64,000 bases of DNA from NCBI GenBank assembly GCA_013399305.1, contig VXAI01000091.1, positions 372,001 through 436,000 on the forward strand, in the 5' to 3' direction. The stretch is from Rostratula benghalensis. Its lineage: Eukaryota; Chordata; Aves; Charadriiformes; Rostratulidae. Below are positions 1 to 11,705 of this stretch, one piece after another; positions within the stretch are counted from its first letter, which is position 1, and the number at the start of each line of letters is the position of its first letter. Made by a program: the position numbers and the translations under genes. The notes beneath the pieces were generated by a model that did not search any database, was not told where the DNA came from, and saw nothing but the letters and a program-made list of their open reading frames with translations.

Positions 1-1776
1 TGCTTTAGCTTTAGGTTGGTGGGCATTAAAATAGTTTCCAAATGGAGAATGCAGTCCTAGTATTTTATGTTTGATTGTTTTTGTCCAAACCCAAGATGAT
101 TCATAGTTGTGAATATACGGGAAGAGAATCACCTTAGTCAGTGGTGAGTCTCCTCCTGGAATGACTTTAGTAGATGTTAAGACATAAATTTCATGCAGTG
201 TGCTCTGATGAACACAAGAAACATCTGTAGATATTATTGAGTATTATAAACAGAGAATTCTGATTATCCTAGGAATGTTAAGATTTCAGTCGCTAATTGG
301 CCCATAGAAGATGTGGGAACAAAACGCCTTTGACTTAAAAATGCAGAATATCCTTGATCTGTGACTAAAATTTTTATCAAACCATTTGAAATGAAGGAAG
401 CTTGGTAAATTGGTGAGTGGTAAGCTCAGTTTAAGTACAGCTCTGGTGAATAATTAAAAAAATTGCTCTGAATTTTAGCATTCTTAATAGTCACAGTGCT
501 ACTATTGTGGATATGCTGATAATTGCTGTTCTGTAAAAATCTCAGAGGCAGAAATGAAAAATGAGAGAGAGACTGACTGGCACAAACAAACCACTTGGAA
601 GTCGCCTGGTTAATAATCCTGAAAAAGTTCTCAGAAACAAAATCACAATTTGATGATATTTAATGGGTAAAGACTGAGTATAGGCATTAATTGTTTTGTA
701 GATATAGAGCATGGGGTGGGTGATTTGTTGACTGTGTAAATAAATGAAATAATTCTGTGATTAGAACTGATGCTGTCCGCAGTAAAATCTGAGCAGTATT
801 AGCATGTCTTACTTTTGATACAGGAGTGGTGCAAGCAATACCTGAATGTGTGGATGTCAGCTCTGGGGTTTTGATGGGGTGTTGGCATCCCAGTTTTCAA
901 GTGCAAAGTCGTGTTCTTCTGGTAAATGTACTGGCAAATACAGAGCTTTGGAGTTTTATTCCAGATATAATATTACACTTCAGATTCCAAACAAGAAAGC
1001 AACTAGTGCTCACTAAACATCAGATATAAAAAAAAATTAGATTTAATTTTATTGGCAGAGCACCCTCACAGTTACTGTGACTTCTTAACACCAGTAAGGG
1101 TTAAAGCTTTATTTTGTTAAATAAAACAGGTGAGATGAAACAGCTCATACAGGTCACGTGAAGGCTGGGATGTGAACTTGGGTCTTTATGGGTCACTCTT
1201 TGATCTGTCCTGTTTTTGCAGTCTCAGATAAACAAATTTACTTATATCAAGAGTATGGGAAATTAGTACTACTGTTTGCTCATTTTCCAAGTTACAGTAT
1301 TGTTCCTTCATCGCTCTGGAAAAAAAATCAGAGGATCTTTTAGAACAAGCTCAGTTGCAAAGCCCCCATTAAAACATCCACATGAGAAGGAGGCATTTTT
1401 ATTTTCCATTAAGTAACTTGCTACCTTGCTTCCTTATAAAAGTCAGTCCATATTTAGAGGTTTTAATGCTGCTGTTCCAGTTAAACGACCTCTGCACTTC
1501 ACCGCATTTCTCAAAGCGGTCAGGACTGGAGACAGAGTGTTTTGTTGTAAGTGCTTCACAGCAGTGGAAGGGCAAGAAAAAACAAATGGGTTCATTGACA
1601 ACATTAGTGCCTTCACTTCAAGTACAAATTGCTTATAATCCATCTGTGCCTCTAGTGTCAAGGAATTATTTGTTCCAGAAGCAGTAGTTTAAGGACCTGA
1701 TACTGGGAAGTACCTGAGTGGAAAGACAGAATATAAAAAATTTGATGGAAATGTAAATGTGAGGTCTTCGTGAACC

Positions 1777-1803
1777 TTTTTTTTTTTTTTCTTTTTTTTT
1801 TTT
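1777..1803. repeat. Poly(T) tract
   Basis: T14, one C, then T12, followed by a C/T-rich tail to about 1830. It is a simple low-complexity tract. On the minus strand it gives lysine-rich spurious open frames. Confidence 0.9.
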
Positions 1804-3555
1804 CTTCCTTTTCTCTCCTGTTTTCTCCCAGTGGTATTGGAGGAATGGGATAGCTTGACTTCATGGTACAGTTTCTCTGAAATCCAGATTTTTTTTTTTT
1901 TCCCCCAGGGGAAAAGCAAAAAATTACCATGCATCATTAAGCAGAACGGAAAGATTCTGTTCTGTTGCCCCAGTGTAAATATGGAACAAGAACTTCTCCG
2001 GGTATGCTTGATCAAAGTCAGTTCCTGTGAGACCTACTGAAATAACTGTGATATCACCAGATCAGGCAATCCATTGTACCCATTGGTACAATCTTGAAGT
2101 TTACCAGTGGTGTATAGCGAAATGTCTGAAGTAATGCCTATAAAAGCCATACAGTGACCTAATGCCACTTAGGAAATATTCTTGCTTTAATTGTTAGCTT
2201 AAAATATTTATTTTCTATGCTTAGATGACAATTTTTTCTTTACAAATTTCCCGGGCTGAGCTTCCCATTATGTAGCTAACTATGGCCTTGTGGTCTTTGT
2301 ATACTGTCCAGGGATATGACAAAGAAAAAAAAATACAACAGAAAAAAAATATTACATCCCTTCTTATTCAAGCAGCAAATCTGCCTTCCCTCAAAACTGG
2401 TGAGGCCTCCTTGCATAGGAGCAAAGCCCTGATCATTTCCAGTCATGTCAATGGGAATTTAACTCAGTTACCTTTTAGCACAAATTAACAGGTTTGTAGT
2501 TTAACATTCACTTCTCAGATGCTTCTATTGGATCATGTTAGGCTTGTTATAAGGTAATCAGGTTCACTGCTCTTATTTTTAATCACTGGTGCCATATTTT
2601 TTTTTTCTCCTTTCATATGCTCCTGTCTGAGAGCTATGTGATTTTTTTCCCCATGTTCTAATTCTGGATGGTTCATTTCATTACCTCAGGGTACTGGTAT
2701 CACCCAAACTGTAGGTACTACAGATAATTTAATGAACCTGAACCTGATGATTAAACCCTCATGGCTTCTGATAAGAAATGTTAGAGAAATAATTTTGAAA
2801 AGTACAGTTAGTTCTCCTGGATCCCTGGAAAAGAAATAAAGAGACTTAGAGAGCCCTGTGAGGTTTTCAATGAGGCACTGAGAACTGGCTGAGGAGGAGA
2901 GAAAATTTGAACAGAGTAACCAAGAGTCAGATTGGATAAGATTAGGATCAAGAGTCCAATGCTAAAGAGGGAACAGGCAGGAACCAAAAGTGCCCAGTGA
3001 GAACATGTTTGGATCCAGCTTATCACTGTGTCCCTTTCCTGCCTGAGCGAGAGATCCAAGTCGCAGTGCTGATTTTTCTATAGTAATCGCAAAGACTCCT
3101 GGTTACAACCACTGCTCCCTTCCAGCTCTGAGAAAGGCTCCAGCCTCACTAGACGTATGTTATTATTGCCTGATTGTATTGTTTGGGGATCCTGCATTTC
3201 TCCTCATTCATCTCATGATGTGTGGAACAATGGGTCACTGGAAAGCATATTTTTTTTTTCTCACATGAAGTCTTTCCTTTTGATGGGGCATTGGGCAAAA
3301 ATGATCAAAAATTGACATGAGAAGTGTAATGCACTGTGTTGGGAGGACAAACGTTTTCTAGCTTGCTTCTGACAGTGAGCTGAGGTGTGGGTAGCCCAGC
3401 AGACTACAATACTGATGGGCCCTTACACCAGCATGGGACCTTGTGTTGAACAGATCAGTGAGCAGCTTGTCACAAGTAGTACCTGACAGATGTCTGAACT
3501 TTGCTAGTGCAATAGAACCAGACACATCCATAATGGACTTGTGGACTGCGCCCTC

Positions 3556-3634
3556 CCAATTGTAGCTATGAGGTACTCTATAAAAGGACCAGCTGCCAGT
3601 CTGCTAGAGAAGAAAAGTTGTAGCTTGGAGCTAC
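3556..3634 (+). promoter_or_regulatory. CCAAT/TATA-like cluster
   Basis: A CCAAT pentamer at 3556-3560 is followed 18 bp later by TATAAAAG at 3579-3586. A small inverted repeat, GTAGCT-TGG-AGCTAC, lies at 3620-3634, just past where a start site would fall. The spacing is that of a classical polymerase II core promoter or of a retroviral U3. No coding exon, LTR end or repeat family is recognisable around it, so chance is a real possibility. Confidence 0.2.
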
Positions 3635-6309
3635 TGCAGTTAATTCTCTTGCTAGCTTTTAACTAGGCCCCAGATGTACTGCAAGAAAACCAGACTAGAA
3701 TTGCTACCAGAAGAGTAGGTTATTGGCAGGAAAGCCAGGGTGTGCACAGCCAGGGACAGGAAGATCTGTTTTCTGTGCTTTGCAGCCCTATGTATCACAG
3801 TATAAAAGAAGGAGGACTCTTTTGACTGGCTGGCAAAACACAAAATCTCCCAGTCAGGAAGCAAACCTGATTTTTTGATGACAAATCCCTACCTTAACCA
3901 AGTTAAAAACACTCAGAATTTTATTTTTAAAGTAAGCTTTCAGAATTGCCTTGTACAAAATCAAAGGAAAAAATGCCAAGGCTCATTTCCCTCCCTTTCC
4001 AGTTCATTGTTAAGGTAGGGCAGTTTTTGCATGCATTAAAATTAAGGAAACACTGGTGCTATTCAGCAAAGGGTCAGGCTCGAATCAAAACTTAAGTCCT
4101 AAAACTTGAAAATGAGGAATAATTTTACTTTAAAATCTAGCTTTTTAGTTTGGATTAACAGCTGATTAAACCAATATTTAAACAAGTCCTTGGCATGCTG
4201 TGCAAGAGAAACAGATGGTATTAAAGCTACTATAATAAATTGTAAGAAAAGATGTCTGATTCTCATGATATGTAACCTTAAGCTTCAGAATGTTAGTGTA
4301 GCTTTTATTGCACAGGCAGACATTTCATTTTTAAAGTGGCCACATCTGAAAGGTTAAAAGCTAGGGTAAGCTTTTTCCCAACTCTAAGAAAACACCTGTC
4401 GCTATGTGATAAAATTTAATGCATTGCTGAAAAAGATTTGACGTTTCTGAGAAACAACAAGCTCAAAGAGAAGAGGGGACACAGCCATCTGAACACACTG
4501 AGATTTTGTGTGACTCTCCTCAGTGGCACACCCCTGTAGGAAGAGGAGAGGAAAAAAACTTTCCTTGGAGCTACATTGCTGTCAGAAGGTATCCTTAACT
4601 GAGACTAAGGATTTCTTCTGGGGATGCCTTGTTACTATTTACATCCCTCACACAGTAATAAGATGATACAGTCTTGGATGTAGGGAGGCTGGATTACCAC
4701 TGACTATTTAATGTGATTCAAGTAAGGGGCTAGTTTGATCAAACTTGGATAGACCAGCAAAGGCTCAAAATAAAAACTTGTGGTAGAAATTGGTCCTTGT
4801 GAATACGATGGAAGTATTTTTTACAGTGGTGACTGTTCATTTTGGTATTTGTACACAGTGCTATGGTATGTCTTGTTGATGTTTAGAATTGCATTAATAC
4901 CTTAGATTTACAGCACTCAAAAATGAATGCAGTCAAGTCCAAAGAGGATAAAAAGTCAGACAAGCTATTATTTGGGTCAAAATAATGATGACCAAAGCCT
5001 GATTCCTCCCCTAGTATTTACACACATGGTTTCTAAACAAAAGAGGTAGGACCTGAGATCAAGTATGAACAGAACAGGCTACAATTTCTGTTTAATTTCA
5101 GCTGAGCCACTGAGGGGAGGGTGGAATAATCTATAGATTGAGAATTGTCATCCTGGAAGGACATAGTAATTTTGTGGATGTGATTTTTTTTTTTTTTCCT
5201 TTTCTATAAATTTGCGTTTTGCGCTCAGACTCTGGATCATTCAAATCATTTGAGCATCTCCATGCCTCTCTCACCTGGAGGAGGCAAATGTTTGGAGATT
5301 GCTGTAACAGTCAACTTGTTCTTCAGTTAAAGTATTTCCTTTGATTTGTGGCGCAGTAAATGGCTTATCAATCCCTGGCACAGAATTGTTATCTTTATCT
5401 CTTTGTAGATGTGCATCCCCTCTAAGCCTAATGGATATTTCAAATCAGTGAGTACTAACATAGTTTGACAAGATAAACTGAATATCATAATAAAAAATGA
5501 TTGCTACCAGCCAGGATATTATAGCATTAGTCACATTCTACTTTCTGATGTTTTAGTGCCACTTTCAATGACACATAATGAGGAATGGCAGAAAACAACA
5601 CATTGCTGCCAGCAGAGTTCAGTGGTTATCTGATCCCAATATTAATAACTATGCTTAGACTGTTATTATCAGTATTTGTGCACAGCTCCATGGTGGTAAG
5701 TCAGCCAAGGCATTACCCATTCTTTTTTTTATAGTGACAAATGCAGCCAAATACAACTTTTCAAATCCTCCTGTGGAACATTGATTTGTCAAAGGTGACC
5801 GCTGTACCCGAGAACTGCACGCTGTACTCTTTATAATAGTTTTCTTCTTTTCAGGAATAATGTGTCATAACATTTTTGCAATTTCTTCTGGATTTGCAGC
5901 TCTGCAAACTGATTATAAGCTCTGTTTAAAGGGTCGTATGTGAGCTTTCTTATGCGCTAATTTGTTAGACTCTAATTTAAAATGTTACCTAATGATTCTT
6001 TTTTTTTTATATCTGGACATTTATCAGTCTGTTGTGCATCTAGTTAACAGTGTTCATAAACTTCCAAGAGTTCATTAATCTTCAATTCAATAATTCAATA
6101 AACCACAGCAGATAAGTCTCTGCTGATCTCAAGTGTACTTGAAAAGTGTTGTGGTGAAGAGACTGGGCGAAAACCCAATAGACCTCTATAATTCTTGGAA
6201 ACCAGGCATAAAAGGTTGCATCTTTGTAAGGTCTCTCCCCGTGTTTCTCTAGCTTCTGTGTCTTCTCTTTTATGGAAAATACCACAGATGTTTATGTAAG
6301 TTTGGGGGA

Positions 6310-6359
6310 TTTTTTTTCTTTTTTCTTTTTTCTTTTTCCTTTTTTCTTTTTTCTTTTTA
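6310..6359. repeat. Pyrimidine (CTTTTTT)n-like tract
   Basis: About 50 bp made only of T and C, with T-runs of 5-8 separated by single or double C. It is a degenerate microsatellite. It produces a Lys-rich minus-strand frame that should not be taken as coding. Confidence 0.9.
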
Positions 6360-7116
6360 TGCAAAGACTTATAGGAATTTTGTTGCTTGGCGATCCTTGG
6401 TAATGATAATTCAGAATGACTATGTCCACGTGGTTAAGAGTGTAGCCACGATAAAATATGAAGGATAAGTTTCAGGATGTGTATTCTGATAAGGGATAGC
6501 CATGGCAGCAGCAAGCCAGAAAGTTTCCTCTCTGGGCTATCTGCAGACAGAGGAGAGCCCAACAAACACACAAGCAGCACCCTCCAAGAACCTACTGCAA
6601 GACTGCATATGCTCCAGTTCTTAAAAGCATTAATGAAATAGTAACTTCATTATCCTACTGTCTGAGCAGTTATATAACTACTTAGTAGGCAGCCATATAC
6701 TTAGGGATGAAAGAGACAAGCTGGTTTGGGACAAAAATATTAAAATTAAAGCCTAAACTTTTACATTTATTTACTTCATTTTCTCCAGTGCCTAGAAGTG
6801 GTTAATTGGGATTTAGCATCAGCCTTTATTTCCTCCTGTGTTTCTTGTTTTGGGGACTGTTACCTATCTTCTGTTATCAGCAGGTAAGCTATGTTTCCTA
6901 TGTTGGTCAGGGTGAAACACTCTTGCCTGTCTTATTGGGTAGTTTGGCAGTGTAAGATTTTTTTTTCTTTTTGCTTTTCTGGCTTTTTCTTGAGATGCAA
7001 CATGTCCTTTGATTGTCCTCCTTAAAAGAAGCAAATCTGCTATGTTCTCACAATGCAGACATTGCAGACACGTGCAAATTCTCTGCACCATGGTAGTAAC
7101 TTATGTCTGTTTTGTG

Positions 7117-7196
7117 ATTTTACTGCATTTGTTGGGCTGTTTTATCTTATATCCAGTTGTGCTTCTGCTTCAGAGTAGACTATAATGCAGTAAAAT
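7117..7196. repeat. Inverted repeat with 13-bp perfect arms
   Basis: ATTTTACTGCATT at 7117-7129 is matched by its exact reverse complement AATGCAGTAAAAT at 7184-7196, with a 54-bp spacer. It lies just beyond the integrase end of the Ty3/gypsy fossil. It could be a remnant of that element, or an independent structured site. Confidence 0.7.
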
Positions 7197-7299
7197 TTCA
7201 CTTTTCACTTCTCTTTCATAAATAGTCATTTGGGAAGAGTCTTCTATGTTACGCTTTTGGAAGTATGTACTGCGTAAGTTTATAGGAAACCTTTCGCCC

Positions 7300-7903
7300 A
7301 GCAGTTAGTACACCTTTCTTCCAAAGTTTAATTAAAGTGTTTGATCTTCTGTGTAATATTTAGCTTCCCCAGAAAAGTTTCAGACTTCATGAGAGTGAAT
7401 TGTGATCCATTATTGGATACTAATTCTTCTGGGCTCCACTCTGCAGGAAACTGCAGACAGGAAAGTAATTACAGTATCAGGTGTGACTTGTGACGTAAAT
7501 GCTCTTTCTGGCCATTTATTGAAGCAATCTCTCAGGACGATGGCAAAGCCGATGTCAATGGTGCATGAACAAATAGGTCTTTGATAGCAGTAGCAAACTT
7601 TCCCCTCGATGAATCCTGTGAAGGGACAGGCTGCAATGGTGATGCATAAGTCTTTGCTGCCTTGCCAGGAGACTGACAAATACAGGTTCTATCATTGCTC
7701 TTTTGTTCTGACAATCCATTGGCGTGACTCATAATCCAGAAGTACAAATTATTGCAGTATGTTTGTATATTGTCTAGAATAATAAATTGCTGACCAACTT
7801 GTCTCGCAGCCCTTTGGTGGTGAAGGGCTACACTGTAGTTGAAACAGTAGGTAGAGCTGGAGAACAGGGTTTGGAATAGCAGATCTTGTAGGAAAGATGT
7901 CAT
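7300..7903 (-). pseudogene. Ty3/gypsy-type integrase fossil (decayed pol)
   Basis: The minus strand reads as fragments of a Ty3/gypsy (Metaviridae-type) integrase, split between frames. In order, 5' to 3' on the minus strand: CQSPGKAAKTYASPLQPVP at 7622-7678, resembling the segment after the integrase zinc finger, where the second Cys pair has shrunk to Cys-Ile-Cys; then a stretch ending AIKDLFVHAPLTS in the region of the first catalytic Asp; then, after a frame change near 7536, FNKWPERAFTSQVTPDTVI, the family's K-W-P-E block; then, after another frame change, WSPEELVSNNGSQF at 7397-7438, where the second catalytic Asp has become Asn. The catalytic Glu region is not recognisable. Multiple frameshifts and stops show that it is dead. 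In families of this type, integrase lies downstream of RNase H, and the probable RNase H remnant sits where expected. Family assignment rests on these motifs only; the clade is not resolved. Confidence 0.8.
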
Positions 7904-8166
7904 GTCATTTTTGTTGTACTGAACGTATTACGCAAGAAATACTTGAAGGCTTTTTTGTAGATGCTGAAGAATACGTTTGTTATTTGTGCAACGAGGCCTG
8001 TATCTCTGGATACGCAGCGAAGGAAAACCTCCTGTGAGAAACAGAGTAGTCACATTGCTAGTTCTTGGTCTGTATTCCAAAATTTACTTGCATAGATAAA
8101 AATCTTCTACACTACTGAATTGTTTGCATTAGGGCTGGTTTGAGTCCTCGTTTAGCGCTGAATAAA

Positions 8167-8352
8167 TTACAGCACTAAGCTATAAATCTGCAACCCTAAG
8201 AACACAGAAGCACATGCTTTTGCTCTGAAATGCAATGCTTTCCTCAGTTTCTTCAAATGATCTGGGTGCAAATGCAATGGTCTTTTCAGCAGTGTCCTGT
8301 AGGTTTGTGCTAGTATGAATCCACATTCATAACTGGAGGTGGTGGCAGTCAC
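8167..8352 (-). pseudogene. Probable Ty3/gypsy RNase H fossil
   Basis: This minus-strand piece contains SSYECGFILAQ followed, in a shifted frame, by KTIAFAPRSFEETEESIAF. Those two blocks resemble the start of the Ty3/gypsy RNase H domain (the acidic beta-1 region with its G-x-x-L-x-Q block, then the A-F-A-S-R-T-L-like block). The usual Thr-Asp-Ala-Ser acidic motif reads Ala-Thr-Thr-Ser here, so the first catalytic Asp is lost. A frame break lies between the blocks and stop codons follow. It lies directly upstream of the integrase fossil in the same orientation, which strongly supports the reading. The interval 7904-8166 would be the RNase H end and the linker to integrase, but no clear motif survives. 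A reverse transcriptase further upstream (8353-9020) was sought and not convincingly found. Confidence 0.6.
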
Positions 8353-11300
8353 AGCAGTGTGCTGGCTGTTTGCAAATCATTGTTTCCCTGCTTCAAGTCT
8401 GCAGTTCCACAAAATTTTGCTCTGAACAGTTGTGCAGCAGATGCACAGTTAAGGAGAAACTGTTGTACCAAGGAGTACCATGTTGTACAAATTAAGCTGG
8501 AACATATTTGTGATCATGGTGGTGGTGAAACTTTTGTAACCGTATTTGTTTGTTCTGAATTTTCACTCCCACTGGAAGCATTATGCACCAAAACAAGACA
8601 ATTTTGCCAGTATGAAGTGGTGACTGGTAAAATTCATTTTCCACCTCACTCTGCCAGTGTGCTGTAATACAGGTGGAAGGCAAAGCTAAGGCTTTAATAT
8701 GGGGCTTGAGAAACCTTTCCCAATAAAATGCCATTATTTTGGTAACAGGCTTTATGCTGATTGTTGAGAAACATGGCTGCCATTCTTTAAAAACCTGTGG
8801 GCATGGAAGAAAGTCTGTGGCATACCTATTTAAAGGGGGGAAAAAAATCCATCAAGCAAAGGAAATGTTCTGGCAGCCCTTGCACAACATGATGTAGCAA
8901 TATACTACTGGGGTAAATGACACCTTTGTACATTTTGCAAATATGACATCTGATTTCTTTTAATGGAAAAGTATGTAGGGCAGTTGCTTGGCTTTGCATA
9001 AATTCCTTAAATACATGCAAAGATGAAAAATGTTTGCCTTTTTGCTTTTATTGGTGAGAGACACATTCTGAAACTTCAGTTTCATCAACAATGACTTCTG
9101 GATTATTTTTAAATGATTAGGATGCAAATGGTGGGTTGCAACACAAATGGTTAGTTGTGACTTCTCTATTGTGTGAATAACACAGAATGGACTTTTGTTT
9201 CTGTGAACAAACCCTTAACATAGCAGTGTTAAGTGCTGCCTCTTAAAGTTACTGACATTACAGCCTGCTACAGTAGTGTACAGTACTGCTGAAACATTCC
9301 AGAGAAGTATGTATTTACATATTTCACATAAACAGGTGCCTGTGTTGCATGTACATACACTGTATTGGGGATAGCATACCTTTATACACAATATGGAATT
9401 CAGCACGTGTCTACATGGGTCAACAATCATGTTTGTATGCAGTAAACTAAGCATAGAAATATGTTCCCCAGATCACTCACTGGATATAATGGAAGGTCAC
9501 CCAGTGACAAACCTCTAAAGCACCACATGTAAGTGAATTTAGGCAACAGAGAGACTGCAGAGCTGGTATCTGACTTTAGCTAATGACCTGGATCTGCCCT
9601 CCTGATGTAGCAGAAATATTAGTAAGTTAATACAATGTACATGGAAATATTTATGCACAAAGTTAAGAGGTATGCCTGGAACAGTAACTTTATTTACTTA
9701 TATTTACAGGAAGCAGCACAAGATTCTCTAGTAAAATGTTCAATTTTCCTCCAGTGTTTGAACCCCAATTTCTTTGCATATGATATCCAGAGTCATATGC
9801 AATGTGTAACACAGATCAGAGCAGTAAGCTAGTTTTCAGAGTGGTAAACTGATTTTCCATGCAGGTGTTGCAGTTTGCAGAACTTGTGGTTTCATTTTTG
9901 TGATGTAGTTTTCCATAGACTATGCTTTACACACTAGTTTCTGTCTGCCTGCAATGCCTCATATTCCATAACATATCATCCTTCCTTCTGCTATTGCTGA
10001 ATCAATCCAACTAGCAATGACTTTAGTTGTCTGTGGCTAAAAATTTTTGATACAAATTGTAATTTAAAGCAAAATTTTGAAGCACTTTGTCTTCCATTCT
10101 TCCAAGCTTGCATGTGACAGTGATTTTTGGCAAAGCAAGTCTTGTTTTGCCAATTTATTCACTTTCTCCTTATGCCAAGTTAATTTATAGTATCCAGTGA
10201 TAATATTTACCCTGCAAATGAGATGGCTTTATTTTATGTATCACATACAGGCAGTACATGTATGTATCAACAGCAAGAGATACAAAGTTTAAGCAGAGGA
10301 TGTTTTGTTTCCTCAGAAAGATGATTGTCATTAAATTTAATTAACTGGAATTTGTGTAAAGCTCTCTCAGACAGTAGAAAGAAACTGCAGGTTCTCTGTA
10401 TTTGCAGAAAAGACCCAGACAAAGTGCACAAGCAGAGCAAACCAGGTAATCATGAGCCTTATATAAAAAGATGGTCTACATAGCTCTCCATTTCTGTCTC
10501 CCTTCTTCAATCTGAGCAGTGTCACTTAATGCTTTGCCAGATTTGAAGTATCACAGAATAACTGGAATGACTTACAATACTGTTCTGAGATTCCTCCTTC
10601 CTGCTTCAAGGCAAAGATAAACTGAAAGCTCACTACTGGAAATAAAGTACACTGACAAGTTTACTCTGATCTCTAAAATCAAAGTGAGAGAGAGAAGATG
10701 CCAATGCAAAGAAATAGGTTCATATTAAAATAAATAGGGATTTCTACTTGATTAATAGTCTTTTATTTTTGAAAACGATTGCTGCTTCCTAAGTTAATCA
10801 GAGACAGTCAACAACCTGCATCTGAAATGCTTTGCAAATGTGCTAGTAGATCCATTTCAATTTTGCGAGCAACTTTTCATTACATGAAGATGATGGATAC
10901 CTTCCTATTACAGAGCATATACAAAGCGAGATTCTTATGGATGTCTTGCTTGAACATTCTTTCTTATAATCAATGTTAATTTACTAAGATTAGAAGACAA
11001 AAAAATACTATAAACACATTCTGAAGAAAAATGAACTTGCTAGGTTTCAGAACTATATCAATCACAGTTCTTTATTCTTTTACTCTGTAGAAAACAAAAA
11101 ATGAAAGCCCAGCAGAATTTCTTGGATCACATTCCCTTGTTAAAATATGTTGATGTTGACATTGAGTCCTTTGAAAGCTTACCACTTACCTTCCCTGCAC
11201 CCAGAAAACGCTTGTAAAATTTAGGATAGCTGACTTGCATTTTCCAGTAGCACGGTTGAACTTTCTGATTTTTATTTGTGCTGTTTGAAGAAGTAAAATA

Positions 11301-11678
11301 GCCATGATTACAGCTACGCATACACCACAGACCTCCTAGCTATTTACCCCTCTCATCTGTGGGATTCTGATCTCTTGCAAAATGTGAGAGACATTCACAT
11401 TGAGAGTTTTATGGCAAGTAGTGTAGTAAGACCCAATTTCTGATAAGGTTTATTTTGTGTGGAAAACAGAATGTAAAGAATCGTTTGGAAAAAACACTAT
11501 GTAAGTTAAGCAGTGGCTTAATGTAGAATTATCACCATTCAATAAAAACTTAGGGGTAGAATCCTGATTCTTTTGAACTTGATAACAAAACTGTCATAGT
11601 TCAAACTAAGACAATGATTCCAGGTGTTAAGATGCCAATAAAGCAGAAAACATTCAGAAAGGGTACTTAATGATCTTC

Positions 11679-11705
11679 TAATATGCACTTTTAAAGTGCA
11701 TATTA
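11679..11705. repeat. Near-perfect 27-nt palindrome
   Basis: TAATATGCACTTT at 11679-11691 is the exact reverse complement of 11693-11705, with a single T between the arms. Thirteen perfect pairs with a 1-nt centre could form a cruciform in DNA or be a dimeric protein site. The loop is too short for a normal RNA hairpin. Confidence 0.9.

Larger units (their letters stand above)
1..7258. other. Unassigned noncoding DNA
   Basis: No recognisable exon, RNA gene or named transposon was found here. The longest open frames (up to about 108 codons) overlap each other in different frames and resemble no known family. The interval carries two strong pyrimidine tracts (1777-1803 and 6310-6359), an 8-bp-arm inverted repeat at 2073-2092, and a CCAAT/TATA-like cluster near 3556-3586. 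Base composition is AT-rich throughout, as expected for intergenic or intronic vertebrate DNA. Confidence 0.6.

Noticed and set aside
8353..9020. Reverse transcriptase portion of the Ty3/gypsy fossil
   Set aside because: No Y-x-D-D-type catalytic block or neighbouring conserved motif could be identified in any minus-strand frame.
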